In this document: one piece after another, positions 1 through 8,187 of the stretch
Layout: each line of letters begins with the position of its first letter
Position numbering within the stretch: position 1 is the stretch's first letter
From: Burkholderiales bacterium
GTDB taxonomy: Bacteria > Pseudomonadota > Gammaproteobacteria > Burkholderiales > Burkholderiaceae_D
DNA: 16,280 bases
Assembly (NCBI GenBank): GCA_005800405.1
Contig: SYFN01000061.1
Span: forward strand, 1 to 16,280
Direction: 5' to 3'
Notes under the pieces: model-generated
Seen by the model: only the letters and a program-made list of their open reading frames with translations
What the model was told of the DNA's origin: nothing
Database searches by the model: none
Made by a program: the position numbers and the translations under genes

Positions 1-1296
1 ACCATCATCGATCTCGACGCGACGAATCTCAAAGGGCTGGCGGATAAGTTTGATCTGCGTACGCTGCAAGGAAATGCCGCGCATCCTTCCGTATTGCTTG
101 AGGCGGGCGTACAGGACTGCGAGCTGCTGATTGCTGTTACCGAAGTCGATGAGGTCAATATGCTGGCCTGTCGTATCGCGCATGTGCTCTTCAATGTGCC
201 CAAGCGCATTGCGCGGATCCGGGCCATCGAGTATCTGGAAGATGAGCAGCTCTCGGATGGCACGCTATTTGATATCAATCATGTGATTTGTCCGGAACAG
301 GTACTGACCGATTATTTGCTTAAGCTGGTAGCTTTTCCGGAAGCACTGCAAGTGGTGGAGTTTGCGCATGGCCGCGTGATGCTGGTGGCGATTCGTGCGC
401 GTGAAGATGGTTTGCTGGTGGGTCATCCGATTTCGGATTTGCCACGCCATTTACCCAATATTGATGCGCGCATTGTGGCGATTTTCCGTGAGAGCAGTGC
501 GATACGTCCTGATGGACAGACGATCGTGCGTACGGGTGATGAAGTTTTCTTTCTTTCCGAAACCGGCGACATGCGCAAGGTGATGGAAGAGCTGCGCAAA
601 ATGGATCGTCCAGTCGAGCGGGTGATGATTGCGGGGGGCTCCGATATTGGTCTGCGGCTGGCGATGGCACTGGAAAAAAAATTTAGCGTCAAACTGATCG
701 AGCCTGACCGCGAGCGCGCGAAATATATTATCTCGCGTTTGGAAAAAACCCTGGTCTTCAATGCGAGCGAAAGTGACTCAGAGCTGCTGCTGGAAGAGAG
801 TATTGATCAAATCGATCTCTTTGTTGCAGCCACCGCCAACGATGAGCGCAATATCATCGCCGCCTTGCTCGCCAAGCGCATGGGAGCACGTCGGGTGGTG
901 ACGCTGATTCATCAGAGTGCTTATGTCGATCTGCTGGAAGACAGCACGATTGATATCGTGATCGGTCTGGCGGACGCGACGATTGGCACCATCTTGTCGC
1001 AAGTGCGACGGGCCGACGTGGATCAGGTACACAGCTTGCGGCGCGGTGCGTCCGAAGCGCTGGAAGTGATTGTGCATGGCGACCGCGTGACAAGTCAGGT
1101 GGTCGGTCGCAAGGTGGATGAAATCAACTGGCCGGTCGGTGCGTTTCTGGGCGCGATCGTGCGCGATGATCGGGTAATCATGGCGCACCACGATGAGATC
1201 ATCATGGCTGAGGATCATTTGGTCATTTTCGTGAACGACAAAAAAATCATTCCACGTGTTGAGCGTCTGCTACAGGTCAGCGGCTTGTTCGTCTAA
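1..1296 (+). CDS. trkA: Trk system potassium uptake protein TrkA, 5' end cut by window edge
   Basis: TrkA is the cytoplasmic NAD-binding regulatory subunit that gates the TrkH potassium channel. The open frame runs from base 1 with no stop, so the gene starts outside the window. The 431 visible residues, against about 458 usual, suggest that roughly the first 27 residues, including the first glycine-rich nucleotide loop, are missing. The first visible residues (TIIDLDATNLKGLADKFDL) match the end of the first RCK Rossmann fold, and GNAAHPSVLLEAG followed by TEVDEVNMLAC is typical TrkA. A second Rossmann domain begins near base 620 with the loop GGSDIG, followed by ANDERNIIAALLAKRMGA, and the C-terminal RCK-C domain ends in DKKIIPRVERLLQ. 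The TTG codon at base 94 lies inside the fold and is not the real start. The stop (1294-1296) overlaps the ribosome-binding site of trkH, so the two genes form one operon. Confidence 0.95.
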   Translation, partial: TIIDLDATNLKGLADKFDLRTLQGNAAHPSVLLEAGVQDCELLIAVTEVDEVNMLACRIAHVLFNVPKRIARIRAIEYLEDEQLSDGTLFDINHVICPEQVLTDYLLKLVAFPEALQVVEFAHGRVMLVAIRAREDGLLVGHPISDLPRHLPNIDARIVAIFRESSAIRPDGQTIVRTGDEVFFLSETGDMRKVMEELRKMDRPVERVMIAGGSDIGLRLAMALEKKFSVKLIEPDRERAKYIISRLEKTLVFNASESDSELLLEESIDQIDLFVAATANDERNIIAALLAKRMGARRVVTLIHQSAYVDLLEDSTIDIVIGLADATIGTILSQVRRADVDQVHSLRRGASEALEVIVHGDRVTSQVVGRKVDEINWPVGAFLGAIVRDDRVIMAHHDEIIMAEDHLVIFVNDKKIIPRVERLLQVSGLFV

Positions 1297-1305
1297 GGAC
1301 CGCTG

Positions 1306-2775
1306 ATGTACATGGTCCGACTGAATACAGTAATGCACGCGTTCTCGTTTGTGATCGTGGTGATCGCCGGCGTGCTGGTGATCCCCTGGCTGGTATCAAT
1401 TGGCGCCGATGATGGTGCGAGCGACAGCTTTTTCAAAGCGATCGGCTTGACGCTGATGTTTGGCTACATCTTTTGGCGCATGACGTGCAAGCGCGTGGGC
1501 GATCCGGAGCTGCAGGTGCGGGATGGATTTTTACTGGCCGCGCTGACCTGGACGGTGGCACCTGCCTTTGCAAGTCTGCCTTTGCTGTTTCAGATTCCGG
1601 GTTTGTCGATTACGGATGCGTATTTTGAATCAGTGTCGGGCTTGACGACCTGCGGTGCAACGGTATTAAGTGATCTGGACAAGCTGCCGCTGTCGATCAA
1701 TTTCTGGCGCTGCTTGATGAACTGGGTTGGTGGCATGGGCGTGGTGGTGTTGTCGGTGGCGATTTTGCCGCTCTTGGGTGTGGGGGGCAGTCAGGCCTTC
1801 AAGGCTGAGACACCGGGACCGATGAAAAATGAAAAGCTCACGCCGCGTATTGCCCAGACGGCGAAAGGTTTGTGGGGTGTGTATGGTTTAATTACGAGCG
1901 CAAATATTCTTGCGTTCTGGTGGGGCGGCATGAGCTTTGCTGATGCTGTGATGCACGCATTTTCCACGATGGGTCTTGGCGGATTTTCCTCTCATGATAC
2001 CAGCTTTGGGCATTTCAATTCGCCACTCCTGGAAGCGATTGCTGTATTTTTCATGATGCTGGCCGGGATTAATTTTTCCACCCATTTTCTGGCACTCACG
2101 CGTCGCACTATCAATCCGTATCGTGTGGATCGCGAGGCGCATGCGTTCTGGTTGCTGATGATAGGCAGCGTGCTACTGGTGGCGTATTACCTGTGGCGTG
2201 AAAACACGTACAGCGATTTTCTGACCGCGCTGCGTTTTGCGAGTTTCAATGTCGTGTCCATTGCAACCACCACCGGATTTGCGACCACAGACTACAACTT
2301 GTGGCCCGTGTTCGCGCCGGTCTTCATGCTGTTTCTGTGTTGTTTTGCGACGGCGGCGGGTTCCACCGGTGGTGGTATCAAGATGGTGCGTGCGCAACTG
2401 TTGCTGAAGCAAAGTTATGGTGAACTACGACGACTGATACACCCGCGCCTGCAAGTCGTGATCAAACTCAATGGCCGTACCTTTGGCACATCGGTGCTGT
2501 ATTCGATTTTGGCATTTGTGTTTTTGTATAGCGCGACCATCATTGTTTGCACGATGATGATGCTATTCAGTGGTGCCGATGTGGTCACCGGCTTCACGGC
2601 GATTATTGCGTGCATCAACAGTACGGGACCGGGTTTAAATCTGGTGGGGCCGGCAACGACCTTCGCGGTACTGAATGATTTTCAGATCTGGGTATGCTCA
2701 GCGGCGATGCTGCTGGGTCGTTTGGAACTGTTCACGCTGATCGTGGTGTTCAGTCCGGATTTCTGGCGCCGTTAG
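1306..2775 (+). CDS. trkH: Trk potassium uptake channel subunit TrkH
   Basis: This is the membrane pore of the Trk K+ uptake system (489 residues, normal for TrkH). All four pore-loop filter segments of the Trk/Ktr superfamily can be found in order: SGLTTCGATV, STMGLGGFSS, TTTGFATTDY and NSTGPGLN, separated by hydrophobic helices. The sequence GSTGGGIKMVR after the third pore is also characteristic. The start at 1306 is preceded by AAGGA at 1295-1299 with a six-base spacer. That site overlaps the trkA stop, so translation is probably coupled to trkA. An in-frame ATG six bases further in is an alternative but has poorer spacing. A hairpin terminator follows at 2805-2827. TrkA and TrkH should work together as regulatory ring and channel in the inner membrane. 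Confidence 0.96.
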   Translation: MYMVRLNTVMHAFSFVIVVIAGVLVIPWLVSIGADDGASDSFFKAIGLTLMFGYIFWRMTCKRVGDPELQVRDGFLLAALTWTVAPAFASLPLLFQIPGLSITDAYFESVSGLTTCGATVLSDLDKLPLSINFWRCLMNWVGGMGVVVLSVAILPLLGVGGSQAFKAETPGPMKNEKLTPRIAQTAKGLWGVYGLITSANILAFWWGGMSFADAVMHAFSTMGLGGFSSHDTSFGHFNSPLLEAIAVFFMMLAGINFSTHFLALTRRTINPYRVDREAHAFWLLMIGSVLLVAYYLWRENTYSDFLTALRFASFNVVSIATTTGFATTDYNLWPVFAPVFMLFLCCFATAAGSTGGGIKMVRAQLLLKQSYGELRRLIHPRLQVVIKLNGRTFGTSVLYSILAFVFLYSATIIVCTMMMLFSGADVVTGFTAIIACINSTGPGLNLVGPATTFAVLNDFQIWVCSAAMLLGRLELFTLIVVFSPDFWRR

Positions 2776-2804
2776 TCCGAAGCCTGAATGTTATGCTTGA
2801 CCGA

Positions 2805-2827
2805 AAAAGGTGCTATGGGCGCCTTTT
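2805..2827 (+). terminator. Hairpin terminator after trkH
   Basis: AAAAGGTGC, loop TATGG, then GCGCCTTTT forms a nine-pair stem (one G-U pair in RNA) with a five-base loop, flanked by the A run and T run expected of a rho-independent terminator. It lies 29 bases after the trkH stop and 22 bases before the next start codon, so it should separate the trk operon from the following gene, at least partly. Confidence 0.7.
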
Positions 2828-2849
2828 GATTCGATAGGAGACTGGATTC

Positions 2850-3701
2850 ATGAATTTTCGCTTTAGCCTGTTGGCTTTGATGTTGTCTTGCGCTGCAGTG
2901 CAGGCTGCGTGTCCCGATGATGCTACGGTCGCGGCGTATGTCGATGATTTCAACAAACGCAACATCAGCAAGGGCTTTGGCAACGATCTCAGTCTTGCGG
3001 ATGCCGAGTGCGCCAAGCGCAAGCTGGGTGAGCAATTGAAGGTGGCACTGGGTGAACTGGTCGGCTATAAAGCGGCCTTTACCAATTTCGCGCTGCAAGA
3101 GCGTTTCGGTGTGAGTGGGCCTAAGTGGGGCTACATGTACGACCGCAATATGGTTGACATCGTCGCGATACTGCCCGCAGATTTTGGTGCACGCCCTTTG
3201 TATGAGGCGGACTTTATCGTCGAAGTCAAAGATCCGCGCTTGGCTGACGCCGCGACACCGATGGAGGCGCTGTCTTATTTAGAGGGCATTGTGCCTTTCA
3301 TTGAACTGCCCGATCTCATGCTGGAAGGCCAATTCAGTGGCACAGCGATGATTGCAACCAATGTCGCTTTCCGTGGGGGTGTGCTGGGTATGGAAATTCC
3401 TGTTGTGCAGAGTCAGGCATTTCTCGATGCATTGGCGAATATGACGGTGATATTGACCGATGAAAATGCAGGCGGCAAGGAACTCGGCCGCGCACAGGGT
3501 AGCGCGTTGATGGGCAACCCAATCAACGCTGCCATGTGGTTGGCACGCGAATTGAAAAAAGACGGCATCACGCTCAAGAAGGGCGATTTGCTGAGTCTCG
3601 GTGGTTTCATTCCACCGCAGCCCACCAAGCCGGGCATGAAGGTCAAGCTGCAGTACGTGGGCTTGCCGGGGGATCCTGCGGTGGATGTGGAGTTTAATTG
3701 A
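2850..3701 (+). CDS. Exported 2-keto-4-pentenoate hydratase / FAH-fold family protein
   Basis: The mature part resembles the MhpD/HpaH hydratases, which add water to 2-hydroxypenta-2,4-dienoate-type products of aromatic ring cleavage. Matching features are GYKAAFTN (residues 72-79, the conserved GYK), a block E119-A-D121-F that corresponds to the metal-binding E-x-E, a third acidic residue at E152 (PFIELPD), and the C-terminal block GNPINAAMWLAREL (222-235) followed by KKGDLLSLGG. Unusually, residues 1-19 form a signal peptide with a short basic start, a hydrophobic core and a likely cleavage site after AVQA, so the protein is predicted to act in the periplasm. AGGAG at 2836-2840, nine bases upstream, supports the start. 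E-x-E has become E-x-D, so altered chemistry is possible. No ring-cleavage genes are nearby, so the substrate is unknown. Family assignment is fairly sure and function is not. Confidence 0.8.
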   Translation: MNFRFSLLALMLSCAAVQAACPDDATVAAYVDDFNKRNISKGFGNDLSLADAECAKRKLGEQLKVALGELVGYKAAFTNFALQERFGVSGPKWGYMYDRNMVDIVAILPADFGARPLYEADFIVEVKDPRLADAATPMEALSYLEGIVPFIELPDLMLEGQFSGTAMIATNVAFRGGVLGMEIPVVQSQAFLDALANMTVILTDENAGGKELGRAQGSALMGNPINAAMWLARELKKDGITLKKGDLLSLGGFIPPQPTKPGMKVKLQYVGLPGDPAVDVEFN

Positions 3702-3793
3702 TGCAGCGTCTTTCGCCGCGTACCTAAAAATCTTTGTGGGGACCCTCCCGCGAAACGAGCATTGCGGTCAAATTTCAGTTCTCACTGCTCGAT

Positions 3794-4314
3794 TCACTGA
3801 ATCACACCACAAGCCAAACGCGCACCCCCGTTACCCAGGGGTGCGGGATGATCCACATTATTGTCCCCCCTGCATGGATCATCAGCGAGCGGCCTTTCAG
3901 ATCGGCCAGTTTGAGTCGTGGAGCCAGCACGGGGTTAACCGCATGGCCATTGGCCGACACGGCCAGCGCGGGAAGATCGCCCAGATGGCCGTCACCCCAG
4001 GGCGTGCAATGTTGCTTGCTGCCGGTCGGGTCGTAGTGAGGGCCGGCACCCAGCGCGGGTACCATCTTGCCGTCTTTTTCAGCAGAGGCACACGAGGGCT
4101 TCTCATGCACGTGGAATCCTTAGACACCGGGTTGCAAGCCGGATAGCTCGGGCGTGAACACGACGCCATAGCGCGATTCGGTGATAACGATGGTGCCAAT
4201 GGCCCGACCACTGCCTTGTTCATTGGCTAATTGCATCGTTACGGTATGATCAGTGCATGCGGGCGCTGTCAGGAGACCGGCAGCCAGCGGCAGTAAAACA
4301 AAAAATCGTTTCAT
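3794..4314 (-). pseudogene. sodC: Broken sodC: periplasmic Cu,Zn superoxide dismutase
   Basis: Intact SodC removes superoxide in the periplasm. Reading leftward from ATG at 4314 (good GAGGAG site just upstream) gives a signal peptide (MKRFFVLLPLAAGLLTAPA), then GTIVITESRYGVVFTPELSG, then a TAA stop at 4120-4122 where a residue such as His of the usual HGFHVHE should be. The same frame continues directly with [35 protein letters not shown] and LMIHAGG. There a run of six G (complement of 3865-3870) is one base short. Restoring one base gives the normal end [23 protein letters not shown] and a stop at 3794-3796. The segment TGSKQHCTP may also have lost a zinc-ligand His, since relatives have KHHGAP. 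Two independent disabling lesions plus substitutions at conserved sites argue for real decay. The total length would be normal (about 173 residues). Confidence 0.9.
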
Positions 4315-4395
4315 GTCATCTCCTCGGGTGGGGTAGTGTGCGTGGTAAGTCAGGAATCTGCCAAAATTAAAACATAAAAGTTCAGGAGACAACGC

Positions 4396-5991
4396 ATGTC
4401 TGAACATTCTCGTTTTTTGCCTTGGGTGCTATCGGGCTTTGGGATCATTGTGTTGCTGCCATTCTCGTGGTTGTTGTCGGCAATTTGTCTGGGCCTATTC
4501 ATTCTGGGCTGGCATGACTATCGACAGGATCGCCACGCCATTCTGCGCAATTATCCGGTATCAGGACATTTGCGCTTCATGCTCGAGTACATACGTCCCG
4601 AGATTCGGCAATATTTTCTGGAGAGCGACGAAGAAAAACTGCCTTTCTCGCGCAATCAACGTGCGATGGTCTATTCGCGCGCGAAGAAAATGAATGACAA
4701 GCGTGGGTTTGGCACGATCAAGGCAGTATATGAACTGAGCAGTGAATGGATGGGACACTCTTCAGTGCCCCGCCATGCAGACCCAAGTACCTTTCGGGTG
4801 CGTATTGGCGGTCCGCAATGCACGCAAGCATATGAGGCGTCGATATTCAATATTTCTGCCATGAGCTTTGGTTCGCTCTCGCCCAATGCGATCCGCGCGC
4901 TCAATCGTGGCGCGAAGATGGGTGGCTTTGCGCATGACACCGGCGAGGGCTCGATCTCGTCGTATCACCGTGAACATGGCGGTGATCTGATCTGGGAGAT
5001 CGGCTCAGGTTATTTCGGCTGTCGTACCCCGACCGGACGTTTTGATGCCGACAAGTTTGCCGAGCAGGCGCAATCGCCTCAGGTGAAGATGATTGAGATC
5101 AAAATGTCTCAGGGAGCCAAGCCCGGTCATGGCGGTGTGCTACCCGCTGCGAAAGTGACGCCTGAAATCGCGGCGACACGTGGTGTGCCGCTCGGTGAGG
5201 ATTGTGTGTCACCGGCAGCGCACAGCGAGTTTTCCACGCCGCTGGAGCTGATGGGCTTCATACAGCACCTGCGCGAACGTTCAGGCTGCAAGCCGGTCGG
5301 CTTCAAGTTGTGCATTGGCCAGCCCTGGGAATGGTTTGCGATGGCCAAGGCGATGCTGGAGACAGAGACGTATCCTGATTTCATTGTCGTCGATGGCAGC
5401 GAGGGCGGCACGGGCGCTGCGCCGGTGGAGTTTTCCGATCATGTTGGTATGCCCATGCGTGAAGGTCTTCGGTTGGTGCACAACACGCTGGTGGGCATAG
5501 GCAAGCGCGATCGCGTGCGTATCGGTGTGTCCGGCAAAATCATTTCGGCATTCGATATCGCACGCGCAATGGCGCTGGGAGCGGACTGGTGCAATTCAGC
5601 GCGGGGTTTCATGTTTGCGCTGGGTTGCATACAGTCGCGCAGCTGTCACACTGATCACTGTCCGACCGGTGTGGCGACGCAGGATCCGAATCGTCAGCGC
5701 GCGTTGGTGGTGACCGACAAAGCAGAGCGCGTTAAAAATTTCCATGCGCTGACCGTCGAGGCACTGGCTGAGCTGGTGGGGGCCGCGGGTCTGGAGCGGC
5801 CGGGCGAGATCACGGCAGATCACCTCATGATACGCAATGCTTCCGGCGTGGCAGTGCCTATGGCCTCAGTGCTGCCCACGGTGCCCGAGGGGGCTTTGAT
5901 GGATGAAGCGCAGCTGGTGTCGTTGCCGGAGCCGTTTTGCAGTCATTGGCAGTTTGCCGTTGCGGCGAGTTTTGAGCGACGCGCTGCTTGA
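4396..5991 (+). CDS. Membrane-anchored FMN-binding glutamate synthase-family protein
   Basis: This matches the stand-alone GltB-like synthase domain: an FMN TIM barrel with a 3Fe-4S cluster, but no glutaminase (GATase) domain. Residues 8-38 are hydrophobic and probably one or two membrane helices. They are followed by RNYPVSGHLRFMLE, the usual opening of this subfamily. The barrel shows FNISAMSFGSLSPNAIRALN (152-171), EIKMSQGAKPGHGGVLP (234-250), DGSEGGTGAAP (333-343) and SGKI (379-382). The cluster cysteines are C411, C417 and C422 in GCIQSRSCHTDHCPTG. AGGAG at 4384-4388 supports the start. Members are found widely in proteobacteria, but their substrate and electron donor are not well defined, and true glutamate synthesis would need ammonia or a partner. 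It is divergent from the sodC remnant and convergent with the cyclase (14-base gap), with no clear terminator between. Confidence 0.9.
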   Translation: MSEHSRFLPWVLSGFGIIVLLPFSWLLSAICLGLFILGWHDYRQDRHAILRNYPVSGHLRFMLEYIRPEIRQYFLESDEEKLPFSRNQRAMVYSRAKKMNDKRGFGTIKAVYELSSEWMGHSSVPRHADPSTFRVRIGGPQCTQAYEASIFNISAMSFGSLSPNAIRALNRGAKMGGFAHDTGEGSISSYHREHGGDLIWEIGSGYFGCRTPTGRFDADKFAEQAQSPQVKMIEIKMSQGAKPGHGGVLPAAKVTPEIAATRGVPLGEDCVSPAAHSEFSTPLELMGFIQHLRERSGCKPVGFKLCIGQPWEWFAMAKAMLETETYPDFIVVDGSEGGTGAAPVEFSDHVGMPMREGLRLVHNTLVGIGKRDRVRIGVSGKIISAFDIARAMALGADWCNSARGFMFALGCIQSRSCHTDHCPTGVATQDPNRQRALVVTDKAERVKNFHALTVEALAELVGAAGLERPGEITADHLMIRNASGVAVPMASVLPTVPEGALMDEAQLVSLPEPFCSHWQFAVAASFERRAA

Positions 5992-6005
5992 GTTGACTAT
6001 CATGA

Positions 6006-7058
6006 TTATTGTCGGCGTAGTGCCTCCGCCAGCGTCGTCAGCTTTTCCGATAACTGCGCGCGTTCGTTTTCATCCAGCGTCGTGGGATCGATATCAATCG
6101 ATACACCGGCCGGGTGGTCATACGAAAATATCAGCGCTTCTCCAGTCGCCTTGCGGCCTTTGACCGCATAGGTTCTGACATCGCGCGCAATACCTTTCAT
6201 CTGAATCGCGCCGCGCTCTTCCACGTCGACCATATCTTGCACATGGGCCCAGGTTTCGTAGCTCATCAGGATGCCGCCGGGATCGGCGTGCGATTCGAGG
6301 CGCTGCGCTAGATTCACTTCACCACCAATGATGGTGTAGGACAGTCGTTGTTCACTACCGAAGTTACCGACGTTGCAAAAGCCGGTATTGATACCGATAC
6401 GGACTTCGAAGGGCTGATCAAAGCCGCTAGCGCGCCAGCGTTTGTGCAAAATTTTGAGTTTTTCATGCATCTGCAGCGCCATTTCGAGGCAAGCACGGGC
6501 ATCATCCCGCACGCCGCGTGTCTCAGGATCGCCGAAAAAAACCATCATCGCATCACCCATGTATTTGTCGATGGTGGCACCGTGATCGATCGCGATTTGC
6601 GTCATCTCCGAAAAATATTCATTGAGGTATTCGGTGAGCGCTTCAGGCTGAAGGCTCTCCGAGGTCTGGGTGAACCCTTTAATGTCGCTGAAAAAGACGG
6701 TGAGCTTTTTACGCTGTGTGGTGATGCGAGTGTCATGTTTGCCCTCGAACAGGGCTTCGTGAATCTGCGGCGGCAGGTATTTGGCTAGCTGCCGGGACAA
6801 GGCCTCAAGTGCGGTCTTGCGTTCGTCAAGTTCGCGTGTCTGCGTTTTCAGGTTCTGGTTGAGTTTAACCAGTCGTTGTTCCTGACGGTCGGAATGACGT
6901 GTGAGATCCTCATTTTCTCTGACGACTTTGGCAAATCGTTCAAACAGCCGATGCGCGAAAGCGTTTATGGCGGCGCCGTCGCCGGACGTCAGCACTTCCG
7001 GCCCTTCAGCCAGTAAACGCTTTTCGCGGTCGTACAGGTCAAATAGCGGATCTTCCAT
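6006..7058 (-). CDS. Class III adenylyl/guanylyl cyclase with N-terminal coiled-coil stalk
   Basis: This is a 350-residue soluble protein. Residues 1-45 are helical, 46-95 look like a coiled coil (NEDLTRHSDRQEQRL onward), and 116-300 form the class III catalytic domain. Metal-binding aspartates are D125 (FFSDIKGFT) and D169 (DKYMGDAMM). The substrate-selecting pair looks like K165 and T242 (SYTIIGGEVN), a pairing common in bacterial adenylyl cyclases. The transition-state residues N249 and R253 (VNLAQRLES) are present. All catalytic residues are therefore in place and one homodimer could be active. A roughly 50-residue C-terminal tail has no recognised motif. No membrane or sensory domain is present, so control must come from partners. 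The gene lies 15 bases after siaC-like and is last in a siaB-siaC-cyclase operon, the place held by the diguanylate cyclase siaD in Pseudomonas. cAMP is the likelier product, but cGMP cannot be excluded. Confidence 0.92.
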   Translation of the reverse strand: MEDPLFDLYDREKRLLAEGPEVLTSGDGAAINAFAHRLFERFAKVVRENEDLTRHSDRQEQRLVKLNQNLKTQTRELDERKTALEALSRQLAKYLPPQIHEALFEGKHDTRITTQRKKLTVFFSDIKGFTQTSESLQPEALTEYLNEYFSEMTQIAIDHGATIDKYMGDAMMVFFGDPETRGVRDDARACLEMALQMHEKLKILHKRWRASGFDQPFEVRIGINTGFCNVGNFGSEQRLSYTIIGGEVNLAQRLESHADPGGILMSYETWAHVQDMVDVEERGAIQMKGIARDVRTYAVKGRKATGEALIFSYDHPAGVSIDIDPTTLDENERAQLSEKLTTLAEALRRQ

Positions 7059-7073
7059 AAAGATGGCCCGCGT

Positions 7074-7451
7074 TCAGCTTACTTTTACTTTGATAGGCAG
7101 CTCGGGGAAGCGGTCTTTAAAGTCTTCACCCAGCTCTTCCATGATGTCGTCATCATCCTGAAAGTGCCAGGTAATCGTGAGAGGGTGACCGTGCTTGCGC
7201 ACATTTTCCAGTCCTTCGAAAATCCGGAACATGGCCTTGATGCTTGAGCTGTTGATGTACACCATGGCGACATCGACCTTGAGCGGGCCTTGAATGCTGC
7301 TGGCCAAGGCATCAATGGCCATGATGACTTGTCCGTAAAACGCTGCGACATCTTCAGGAAACGATTCGCCACGCATAATGAAAATGCCCTTATCGGCAGA
7401 CAGCTCGATTTCGGGCGTGCGATCGGTTGCCGCGATATGTAGATCACTCAT
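7074..7451 (-). CDS. siaC: SiaC-like phosphoprotein (DUF1987)
   Basis: This small (125-residue) soluble protein has the SiaC/DUF1987 pattern: RGESFPEDVAAFYGQV (27-42), the strand VDVAMVYINSSS (59-70) and MFRIFEGLENVRKHG. In Pseudomonas aeruginosa, SiaC is phosphorylated by SiaB on Thr68 and dephosphorylated by SiaA, and the unphosphorylated form binds and activates the cyclase SiaD. Here residue 68 is Ser (Y65-I-N-S68-S-S), a conservative replacement that could still be phosphorylated. The ribosome site AAGGAGG (complement of 7459-7465) overlaps the stop codon of siaB-like, so the two proteins are probably made in coupled amounts. Family assignment is from motif recall. The proposed partner (the downstream nucleotide cyclase) is inferred from gene order. 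Confidence 0.87.
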   Translation of the reverse strand: MSDLHIAATDRTPEIELSADKGIFIMRGESFPEDVAAFYGQVIMAIDALASSIQGPLKVDVAMVYINSSSIKAMFRIFEGLENVRKHGHPLTITWHFQDDDDIMEELGEDFKDRFPELPIKVKVS

Positions 7452-7463
7452 TGCTGCTCCTCC

Positions 7464-7985
7464 TTAAATCCGCGCGGCTAGAAAAAAATCCACATGCTGC
7501 TCGTCAATATCCATGAAGGCAAACGAAATCGGATGTGACGCACGGCGTGCGATTTCGAGCAGTCCCAGACCGGCACCGGGGCCTTCGTGTTCATTGGAGC
7601 GCGACATGCCTTCGCGGTAGAGCTGACGAATGGTGTCCTTGTCGGCGGCCTGCAGTTGTTCGAGTGTTTCCTTGAGCTTGACCGAGTCTGAACGCTGGAT
7701 GCGATTGCCGCAGAGAATGGTGATCTCGCCGTCTTGCTGGGAGATACACACCATGCCGCCTGCGTTCTGGCTGGTACGACCATGCCAGATCAGGTTTTGC
7801 ATGCCCTCCATGAATACGGAGAAGACGGTACGGGAGCGTTTTGCGTCATCGAGTCCTTCCATGCGGGACTTGAGGATGTCGGCCAGCGTGACCATGAGAT
7901 CATCCGACACTGAGCCGTTATAAGCCATGATGACACCGGATGCCTGCATCACGCTACGGATGTCGATGGCTGTTGATATTTCCAT
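7464..7985 (-). CDS. siaB: SiaB-family protein kinase (GHKL-like fold)
   Basis: This 173-residue protein has the layout of SiaB-type kinases, which phosphorylate SiaC using a fold related to GHKL ATPases. The N-box-like segment is E60-G-M-Q-N64-L-I-W-H68, and the G-box-like segment is GPGAGLGLLEIARRAS (135-150). There is no membrane segment or sensor domain. The start is supported by GGGGA five bases upstream. It is the first gene of a three-gene minus-strand operon (kinase, SiaC-like, cyclase; gaps of 12 and 15 bases). It could be mistaken for an anti-sigma-factor kinase (RsbW type), but the directly following DUF1987 gene favours SiaB. The phosphatase partner SiaA (PP2C type) is not in this window. 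Confidence 0.85.
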   Translation of the reverse strand: MEISTAIDIRSVMQASGVIMAYNGSVSDDLMVTLADILKSRMEGLDDAKRSRTVFSVFMEGMQNLIWHGRTSQNAGGMVCISQQDGEITILCGNRIQRSDSVKLKETLEQLQAADKDTIRQLYREGMSRSNEHEGPGAGLGLLEIARRASHPISFAFMDIDEQHVDFFLAARI

Positions 7986-8086
7986 GTGATTCCCCTGATG
8001 GTTTTATTTTGGGTGGAAATCGTGTGGCTGTTGAGATTGAGATGGCCCGGTTGTGGTTTGTTAGGGCGCCATTCAAGTCGATGCAC

Positions 8087-8115
8087 ATCTTATTACAGCT
8101 TGCCGCTGAAGTTAA
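8087..8115 (-). promoter_or_regulatory. Possible sigma70 promoter for the siaB-siaC-cyclase operon
   Basis: On the minus strand TTAACT (complement of 8110-8115) and TAAGAT (complement of 8087-8092) are 17 bases apart, each matching four of six consensus positions. It lies about 100 bases before the siaB-like start. The match is weak. Confidence 0.25.
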
Positions 8116-8187
8116 GAAGCACGTTGCAAAGAACAGTCAAGCTGTTTTCAATTTAAAAACAATTCGAATGTTCAGGCAGACGTATAG

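Noticed and set aside
3685..4146. A 153-codon plus-strand open frame overlapping the end of the hydratase gene
   Set aside because: It is the complement of the sodC remnant, whose minus-strand protein similarity is clear; the plus-strand product resembles nothing.
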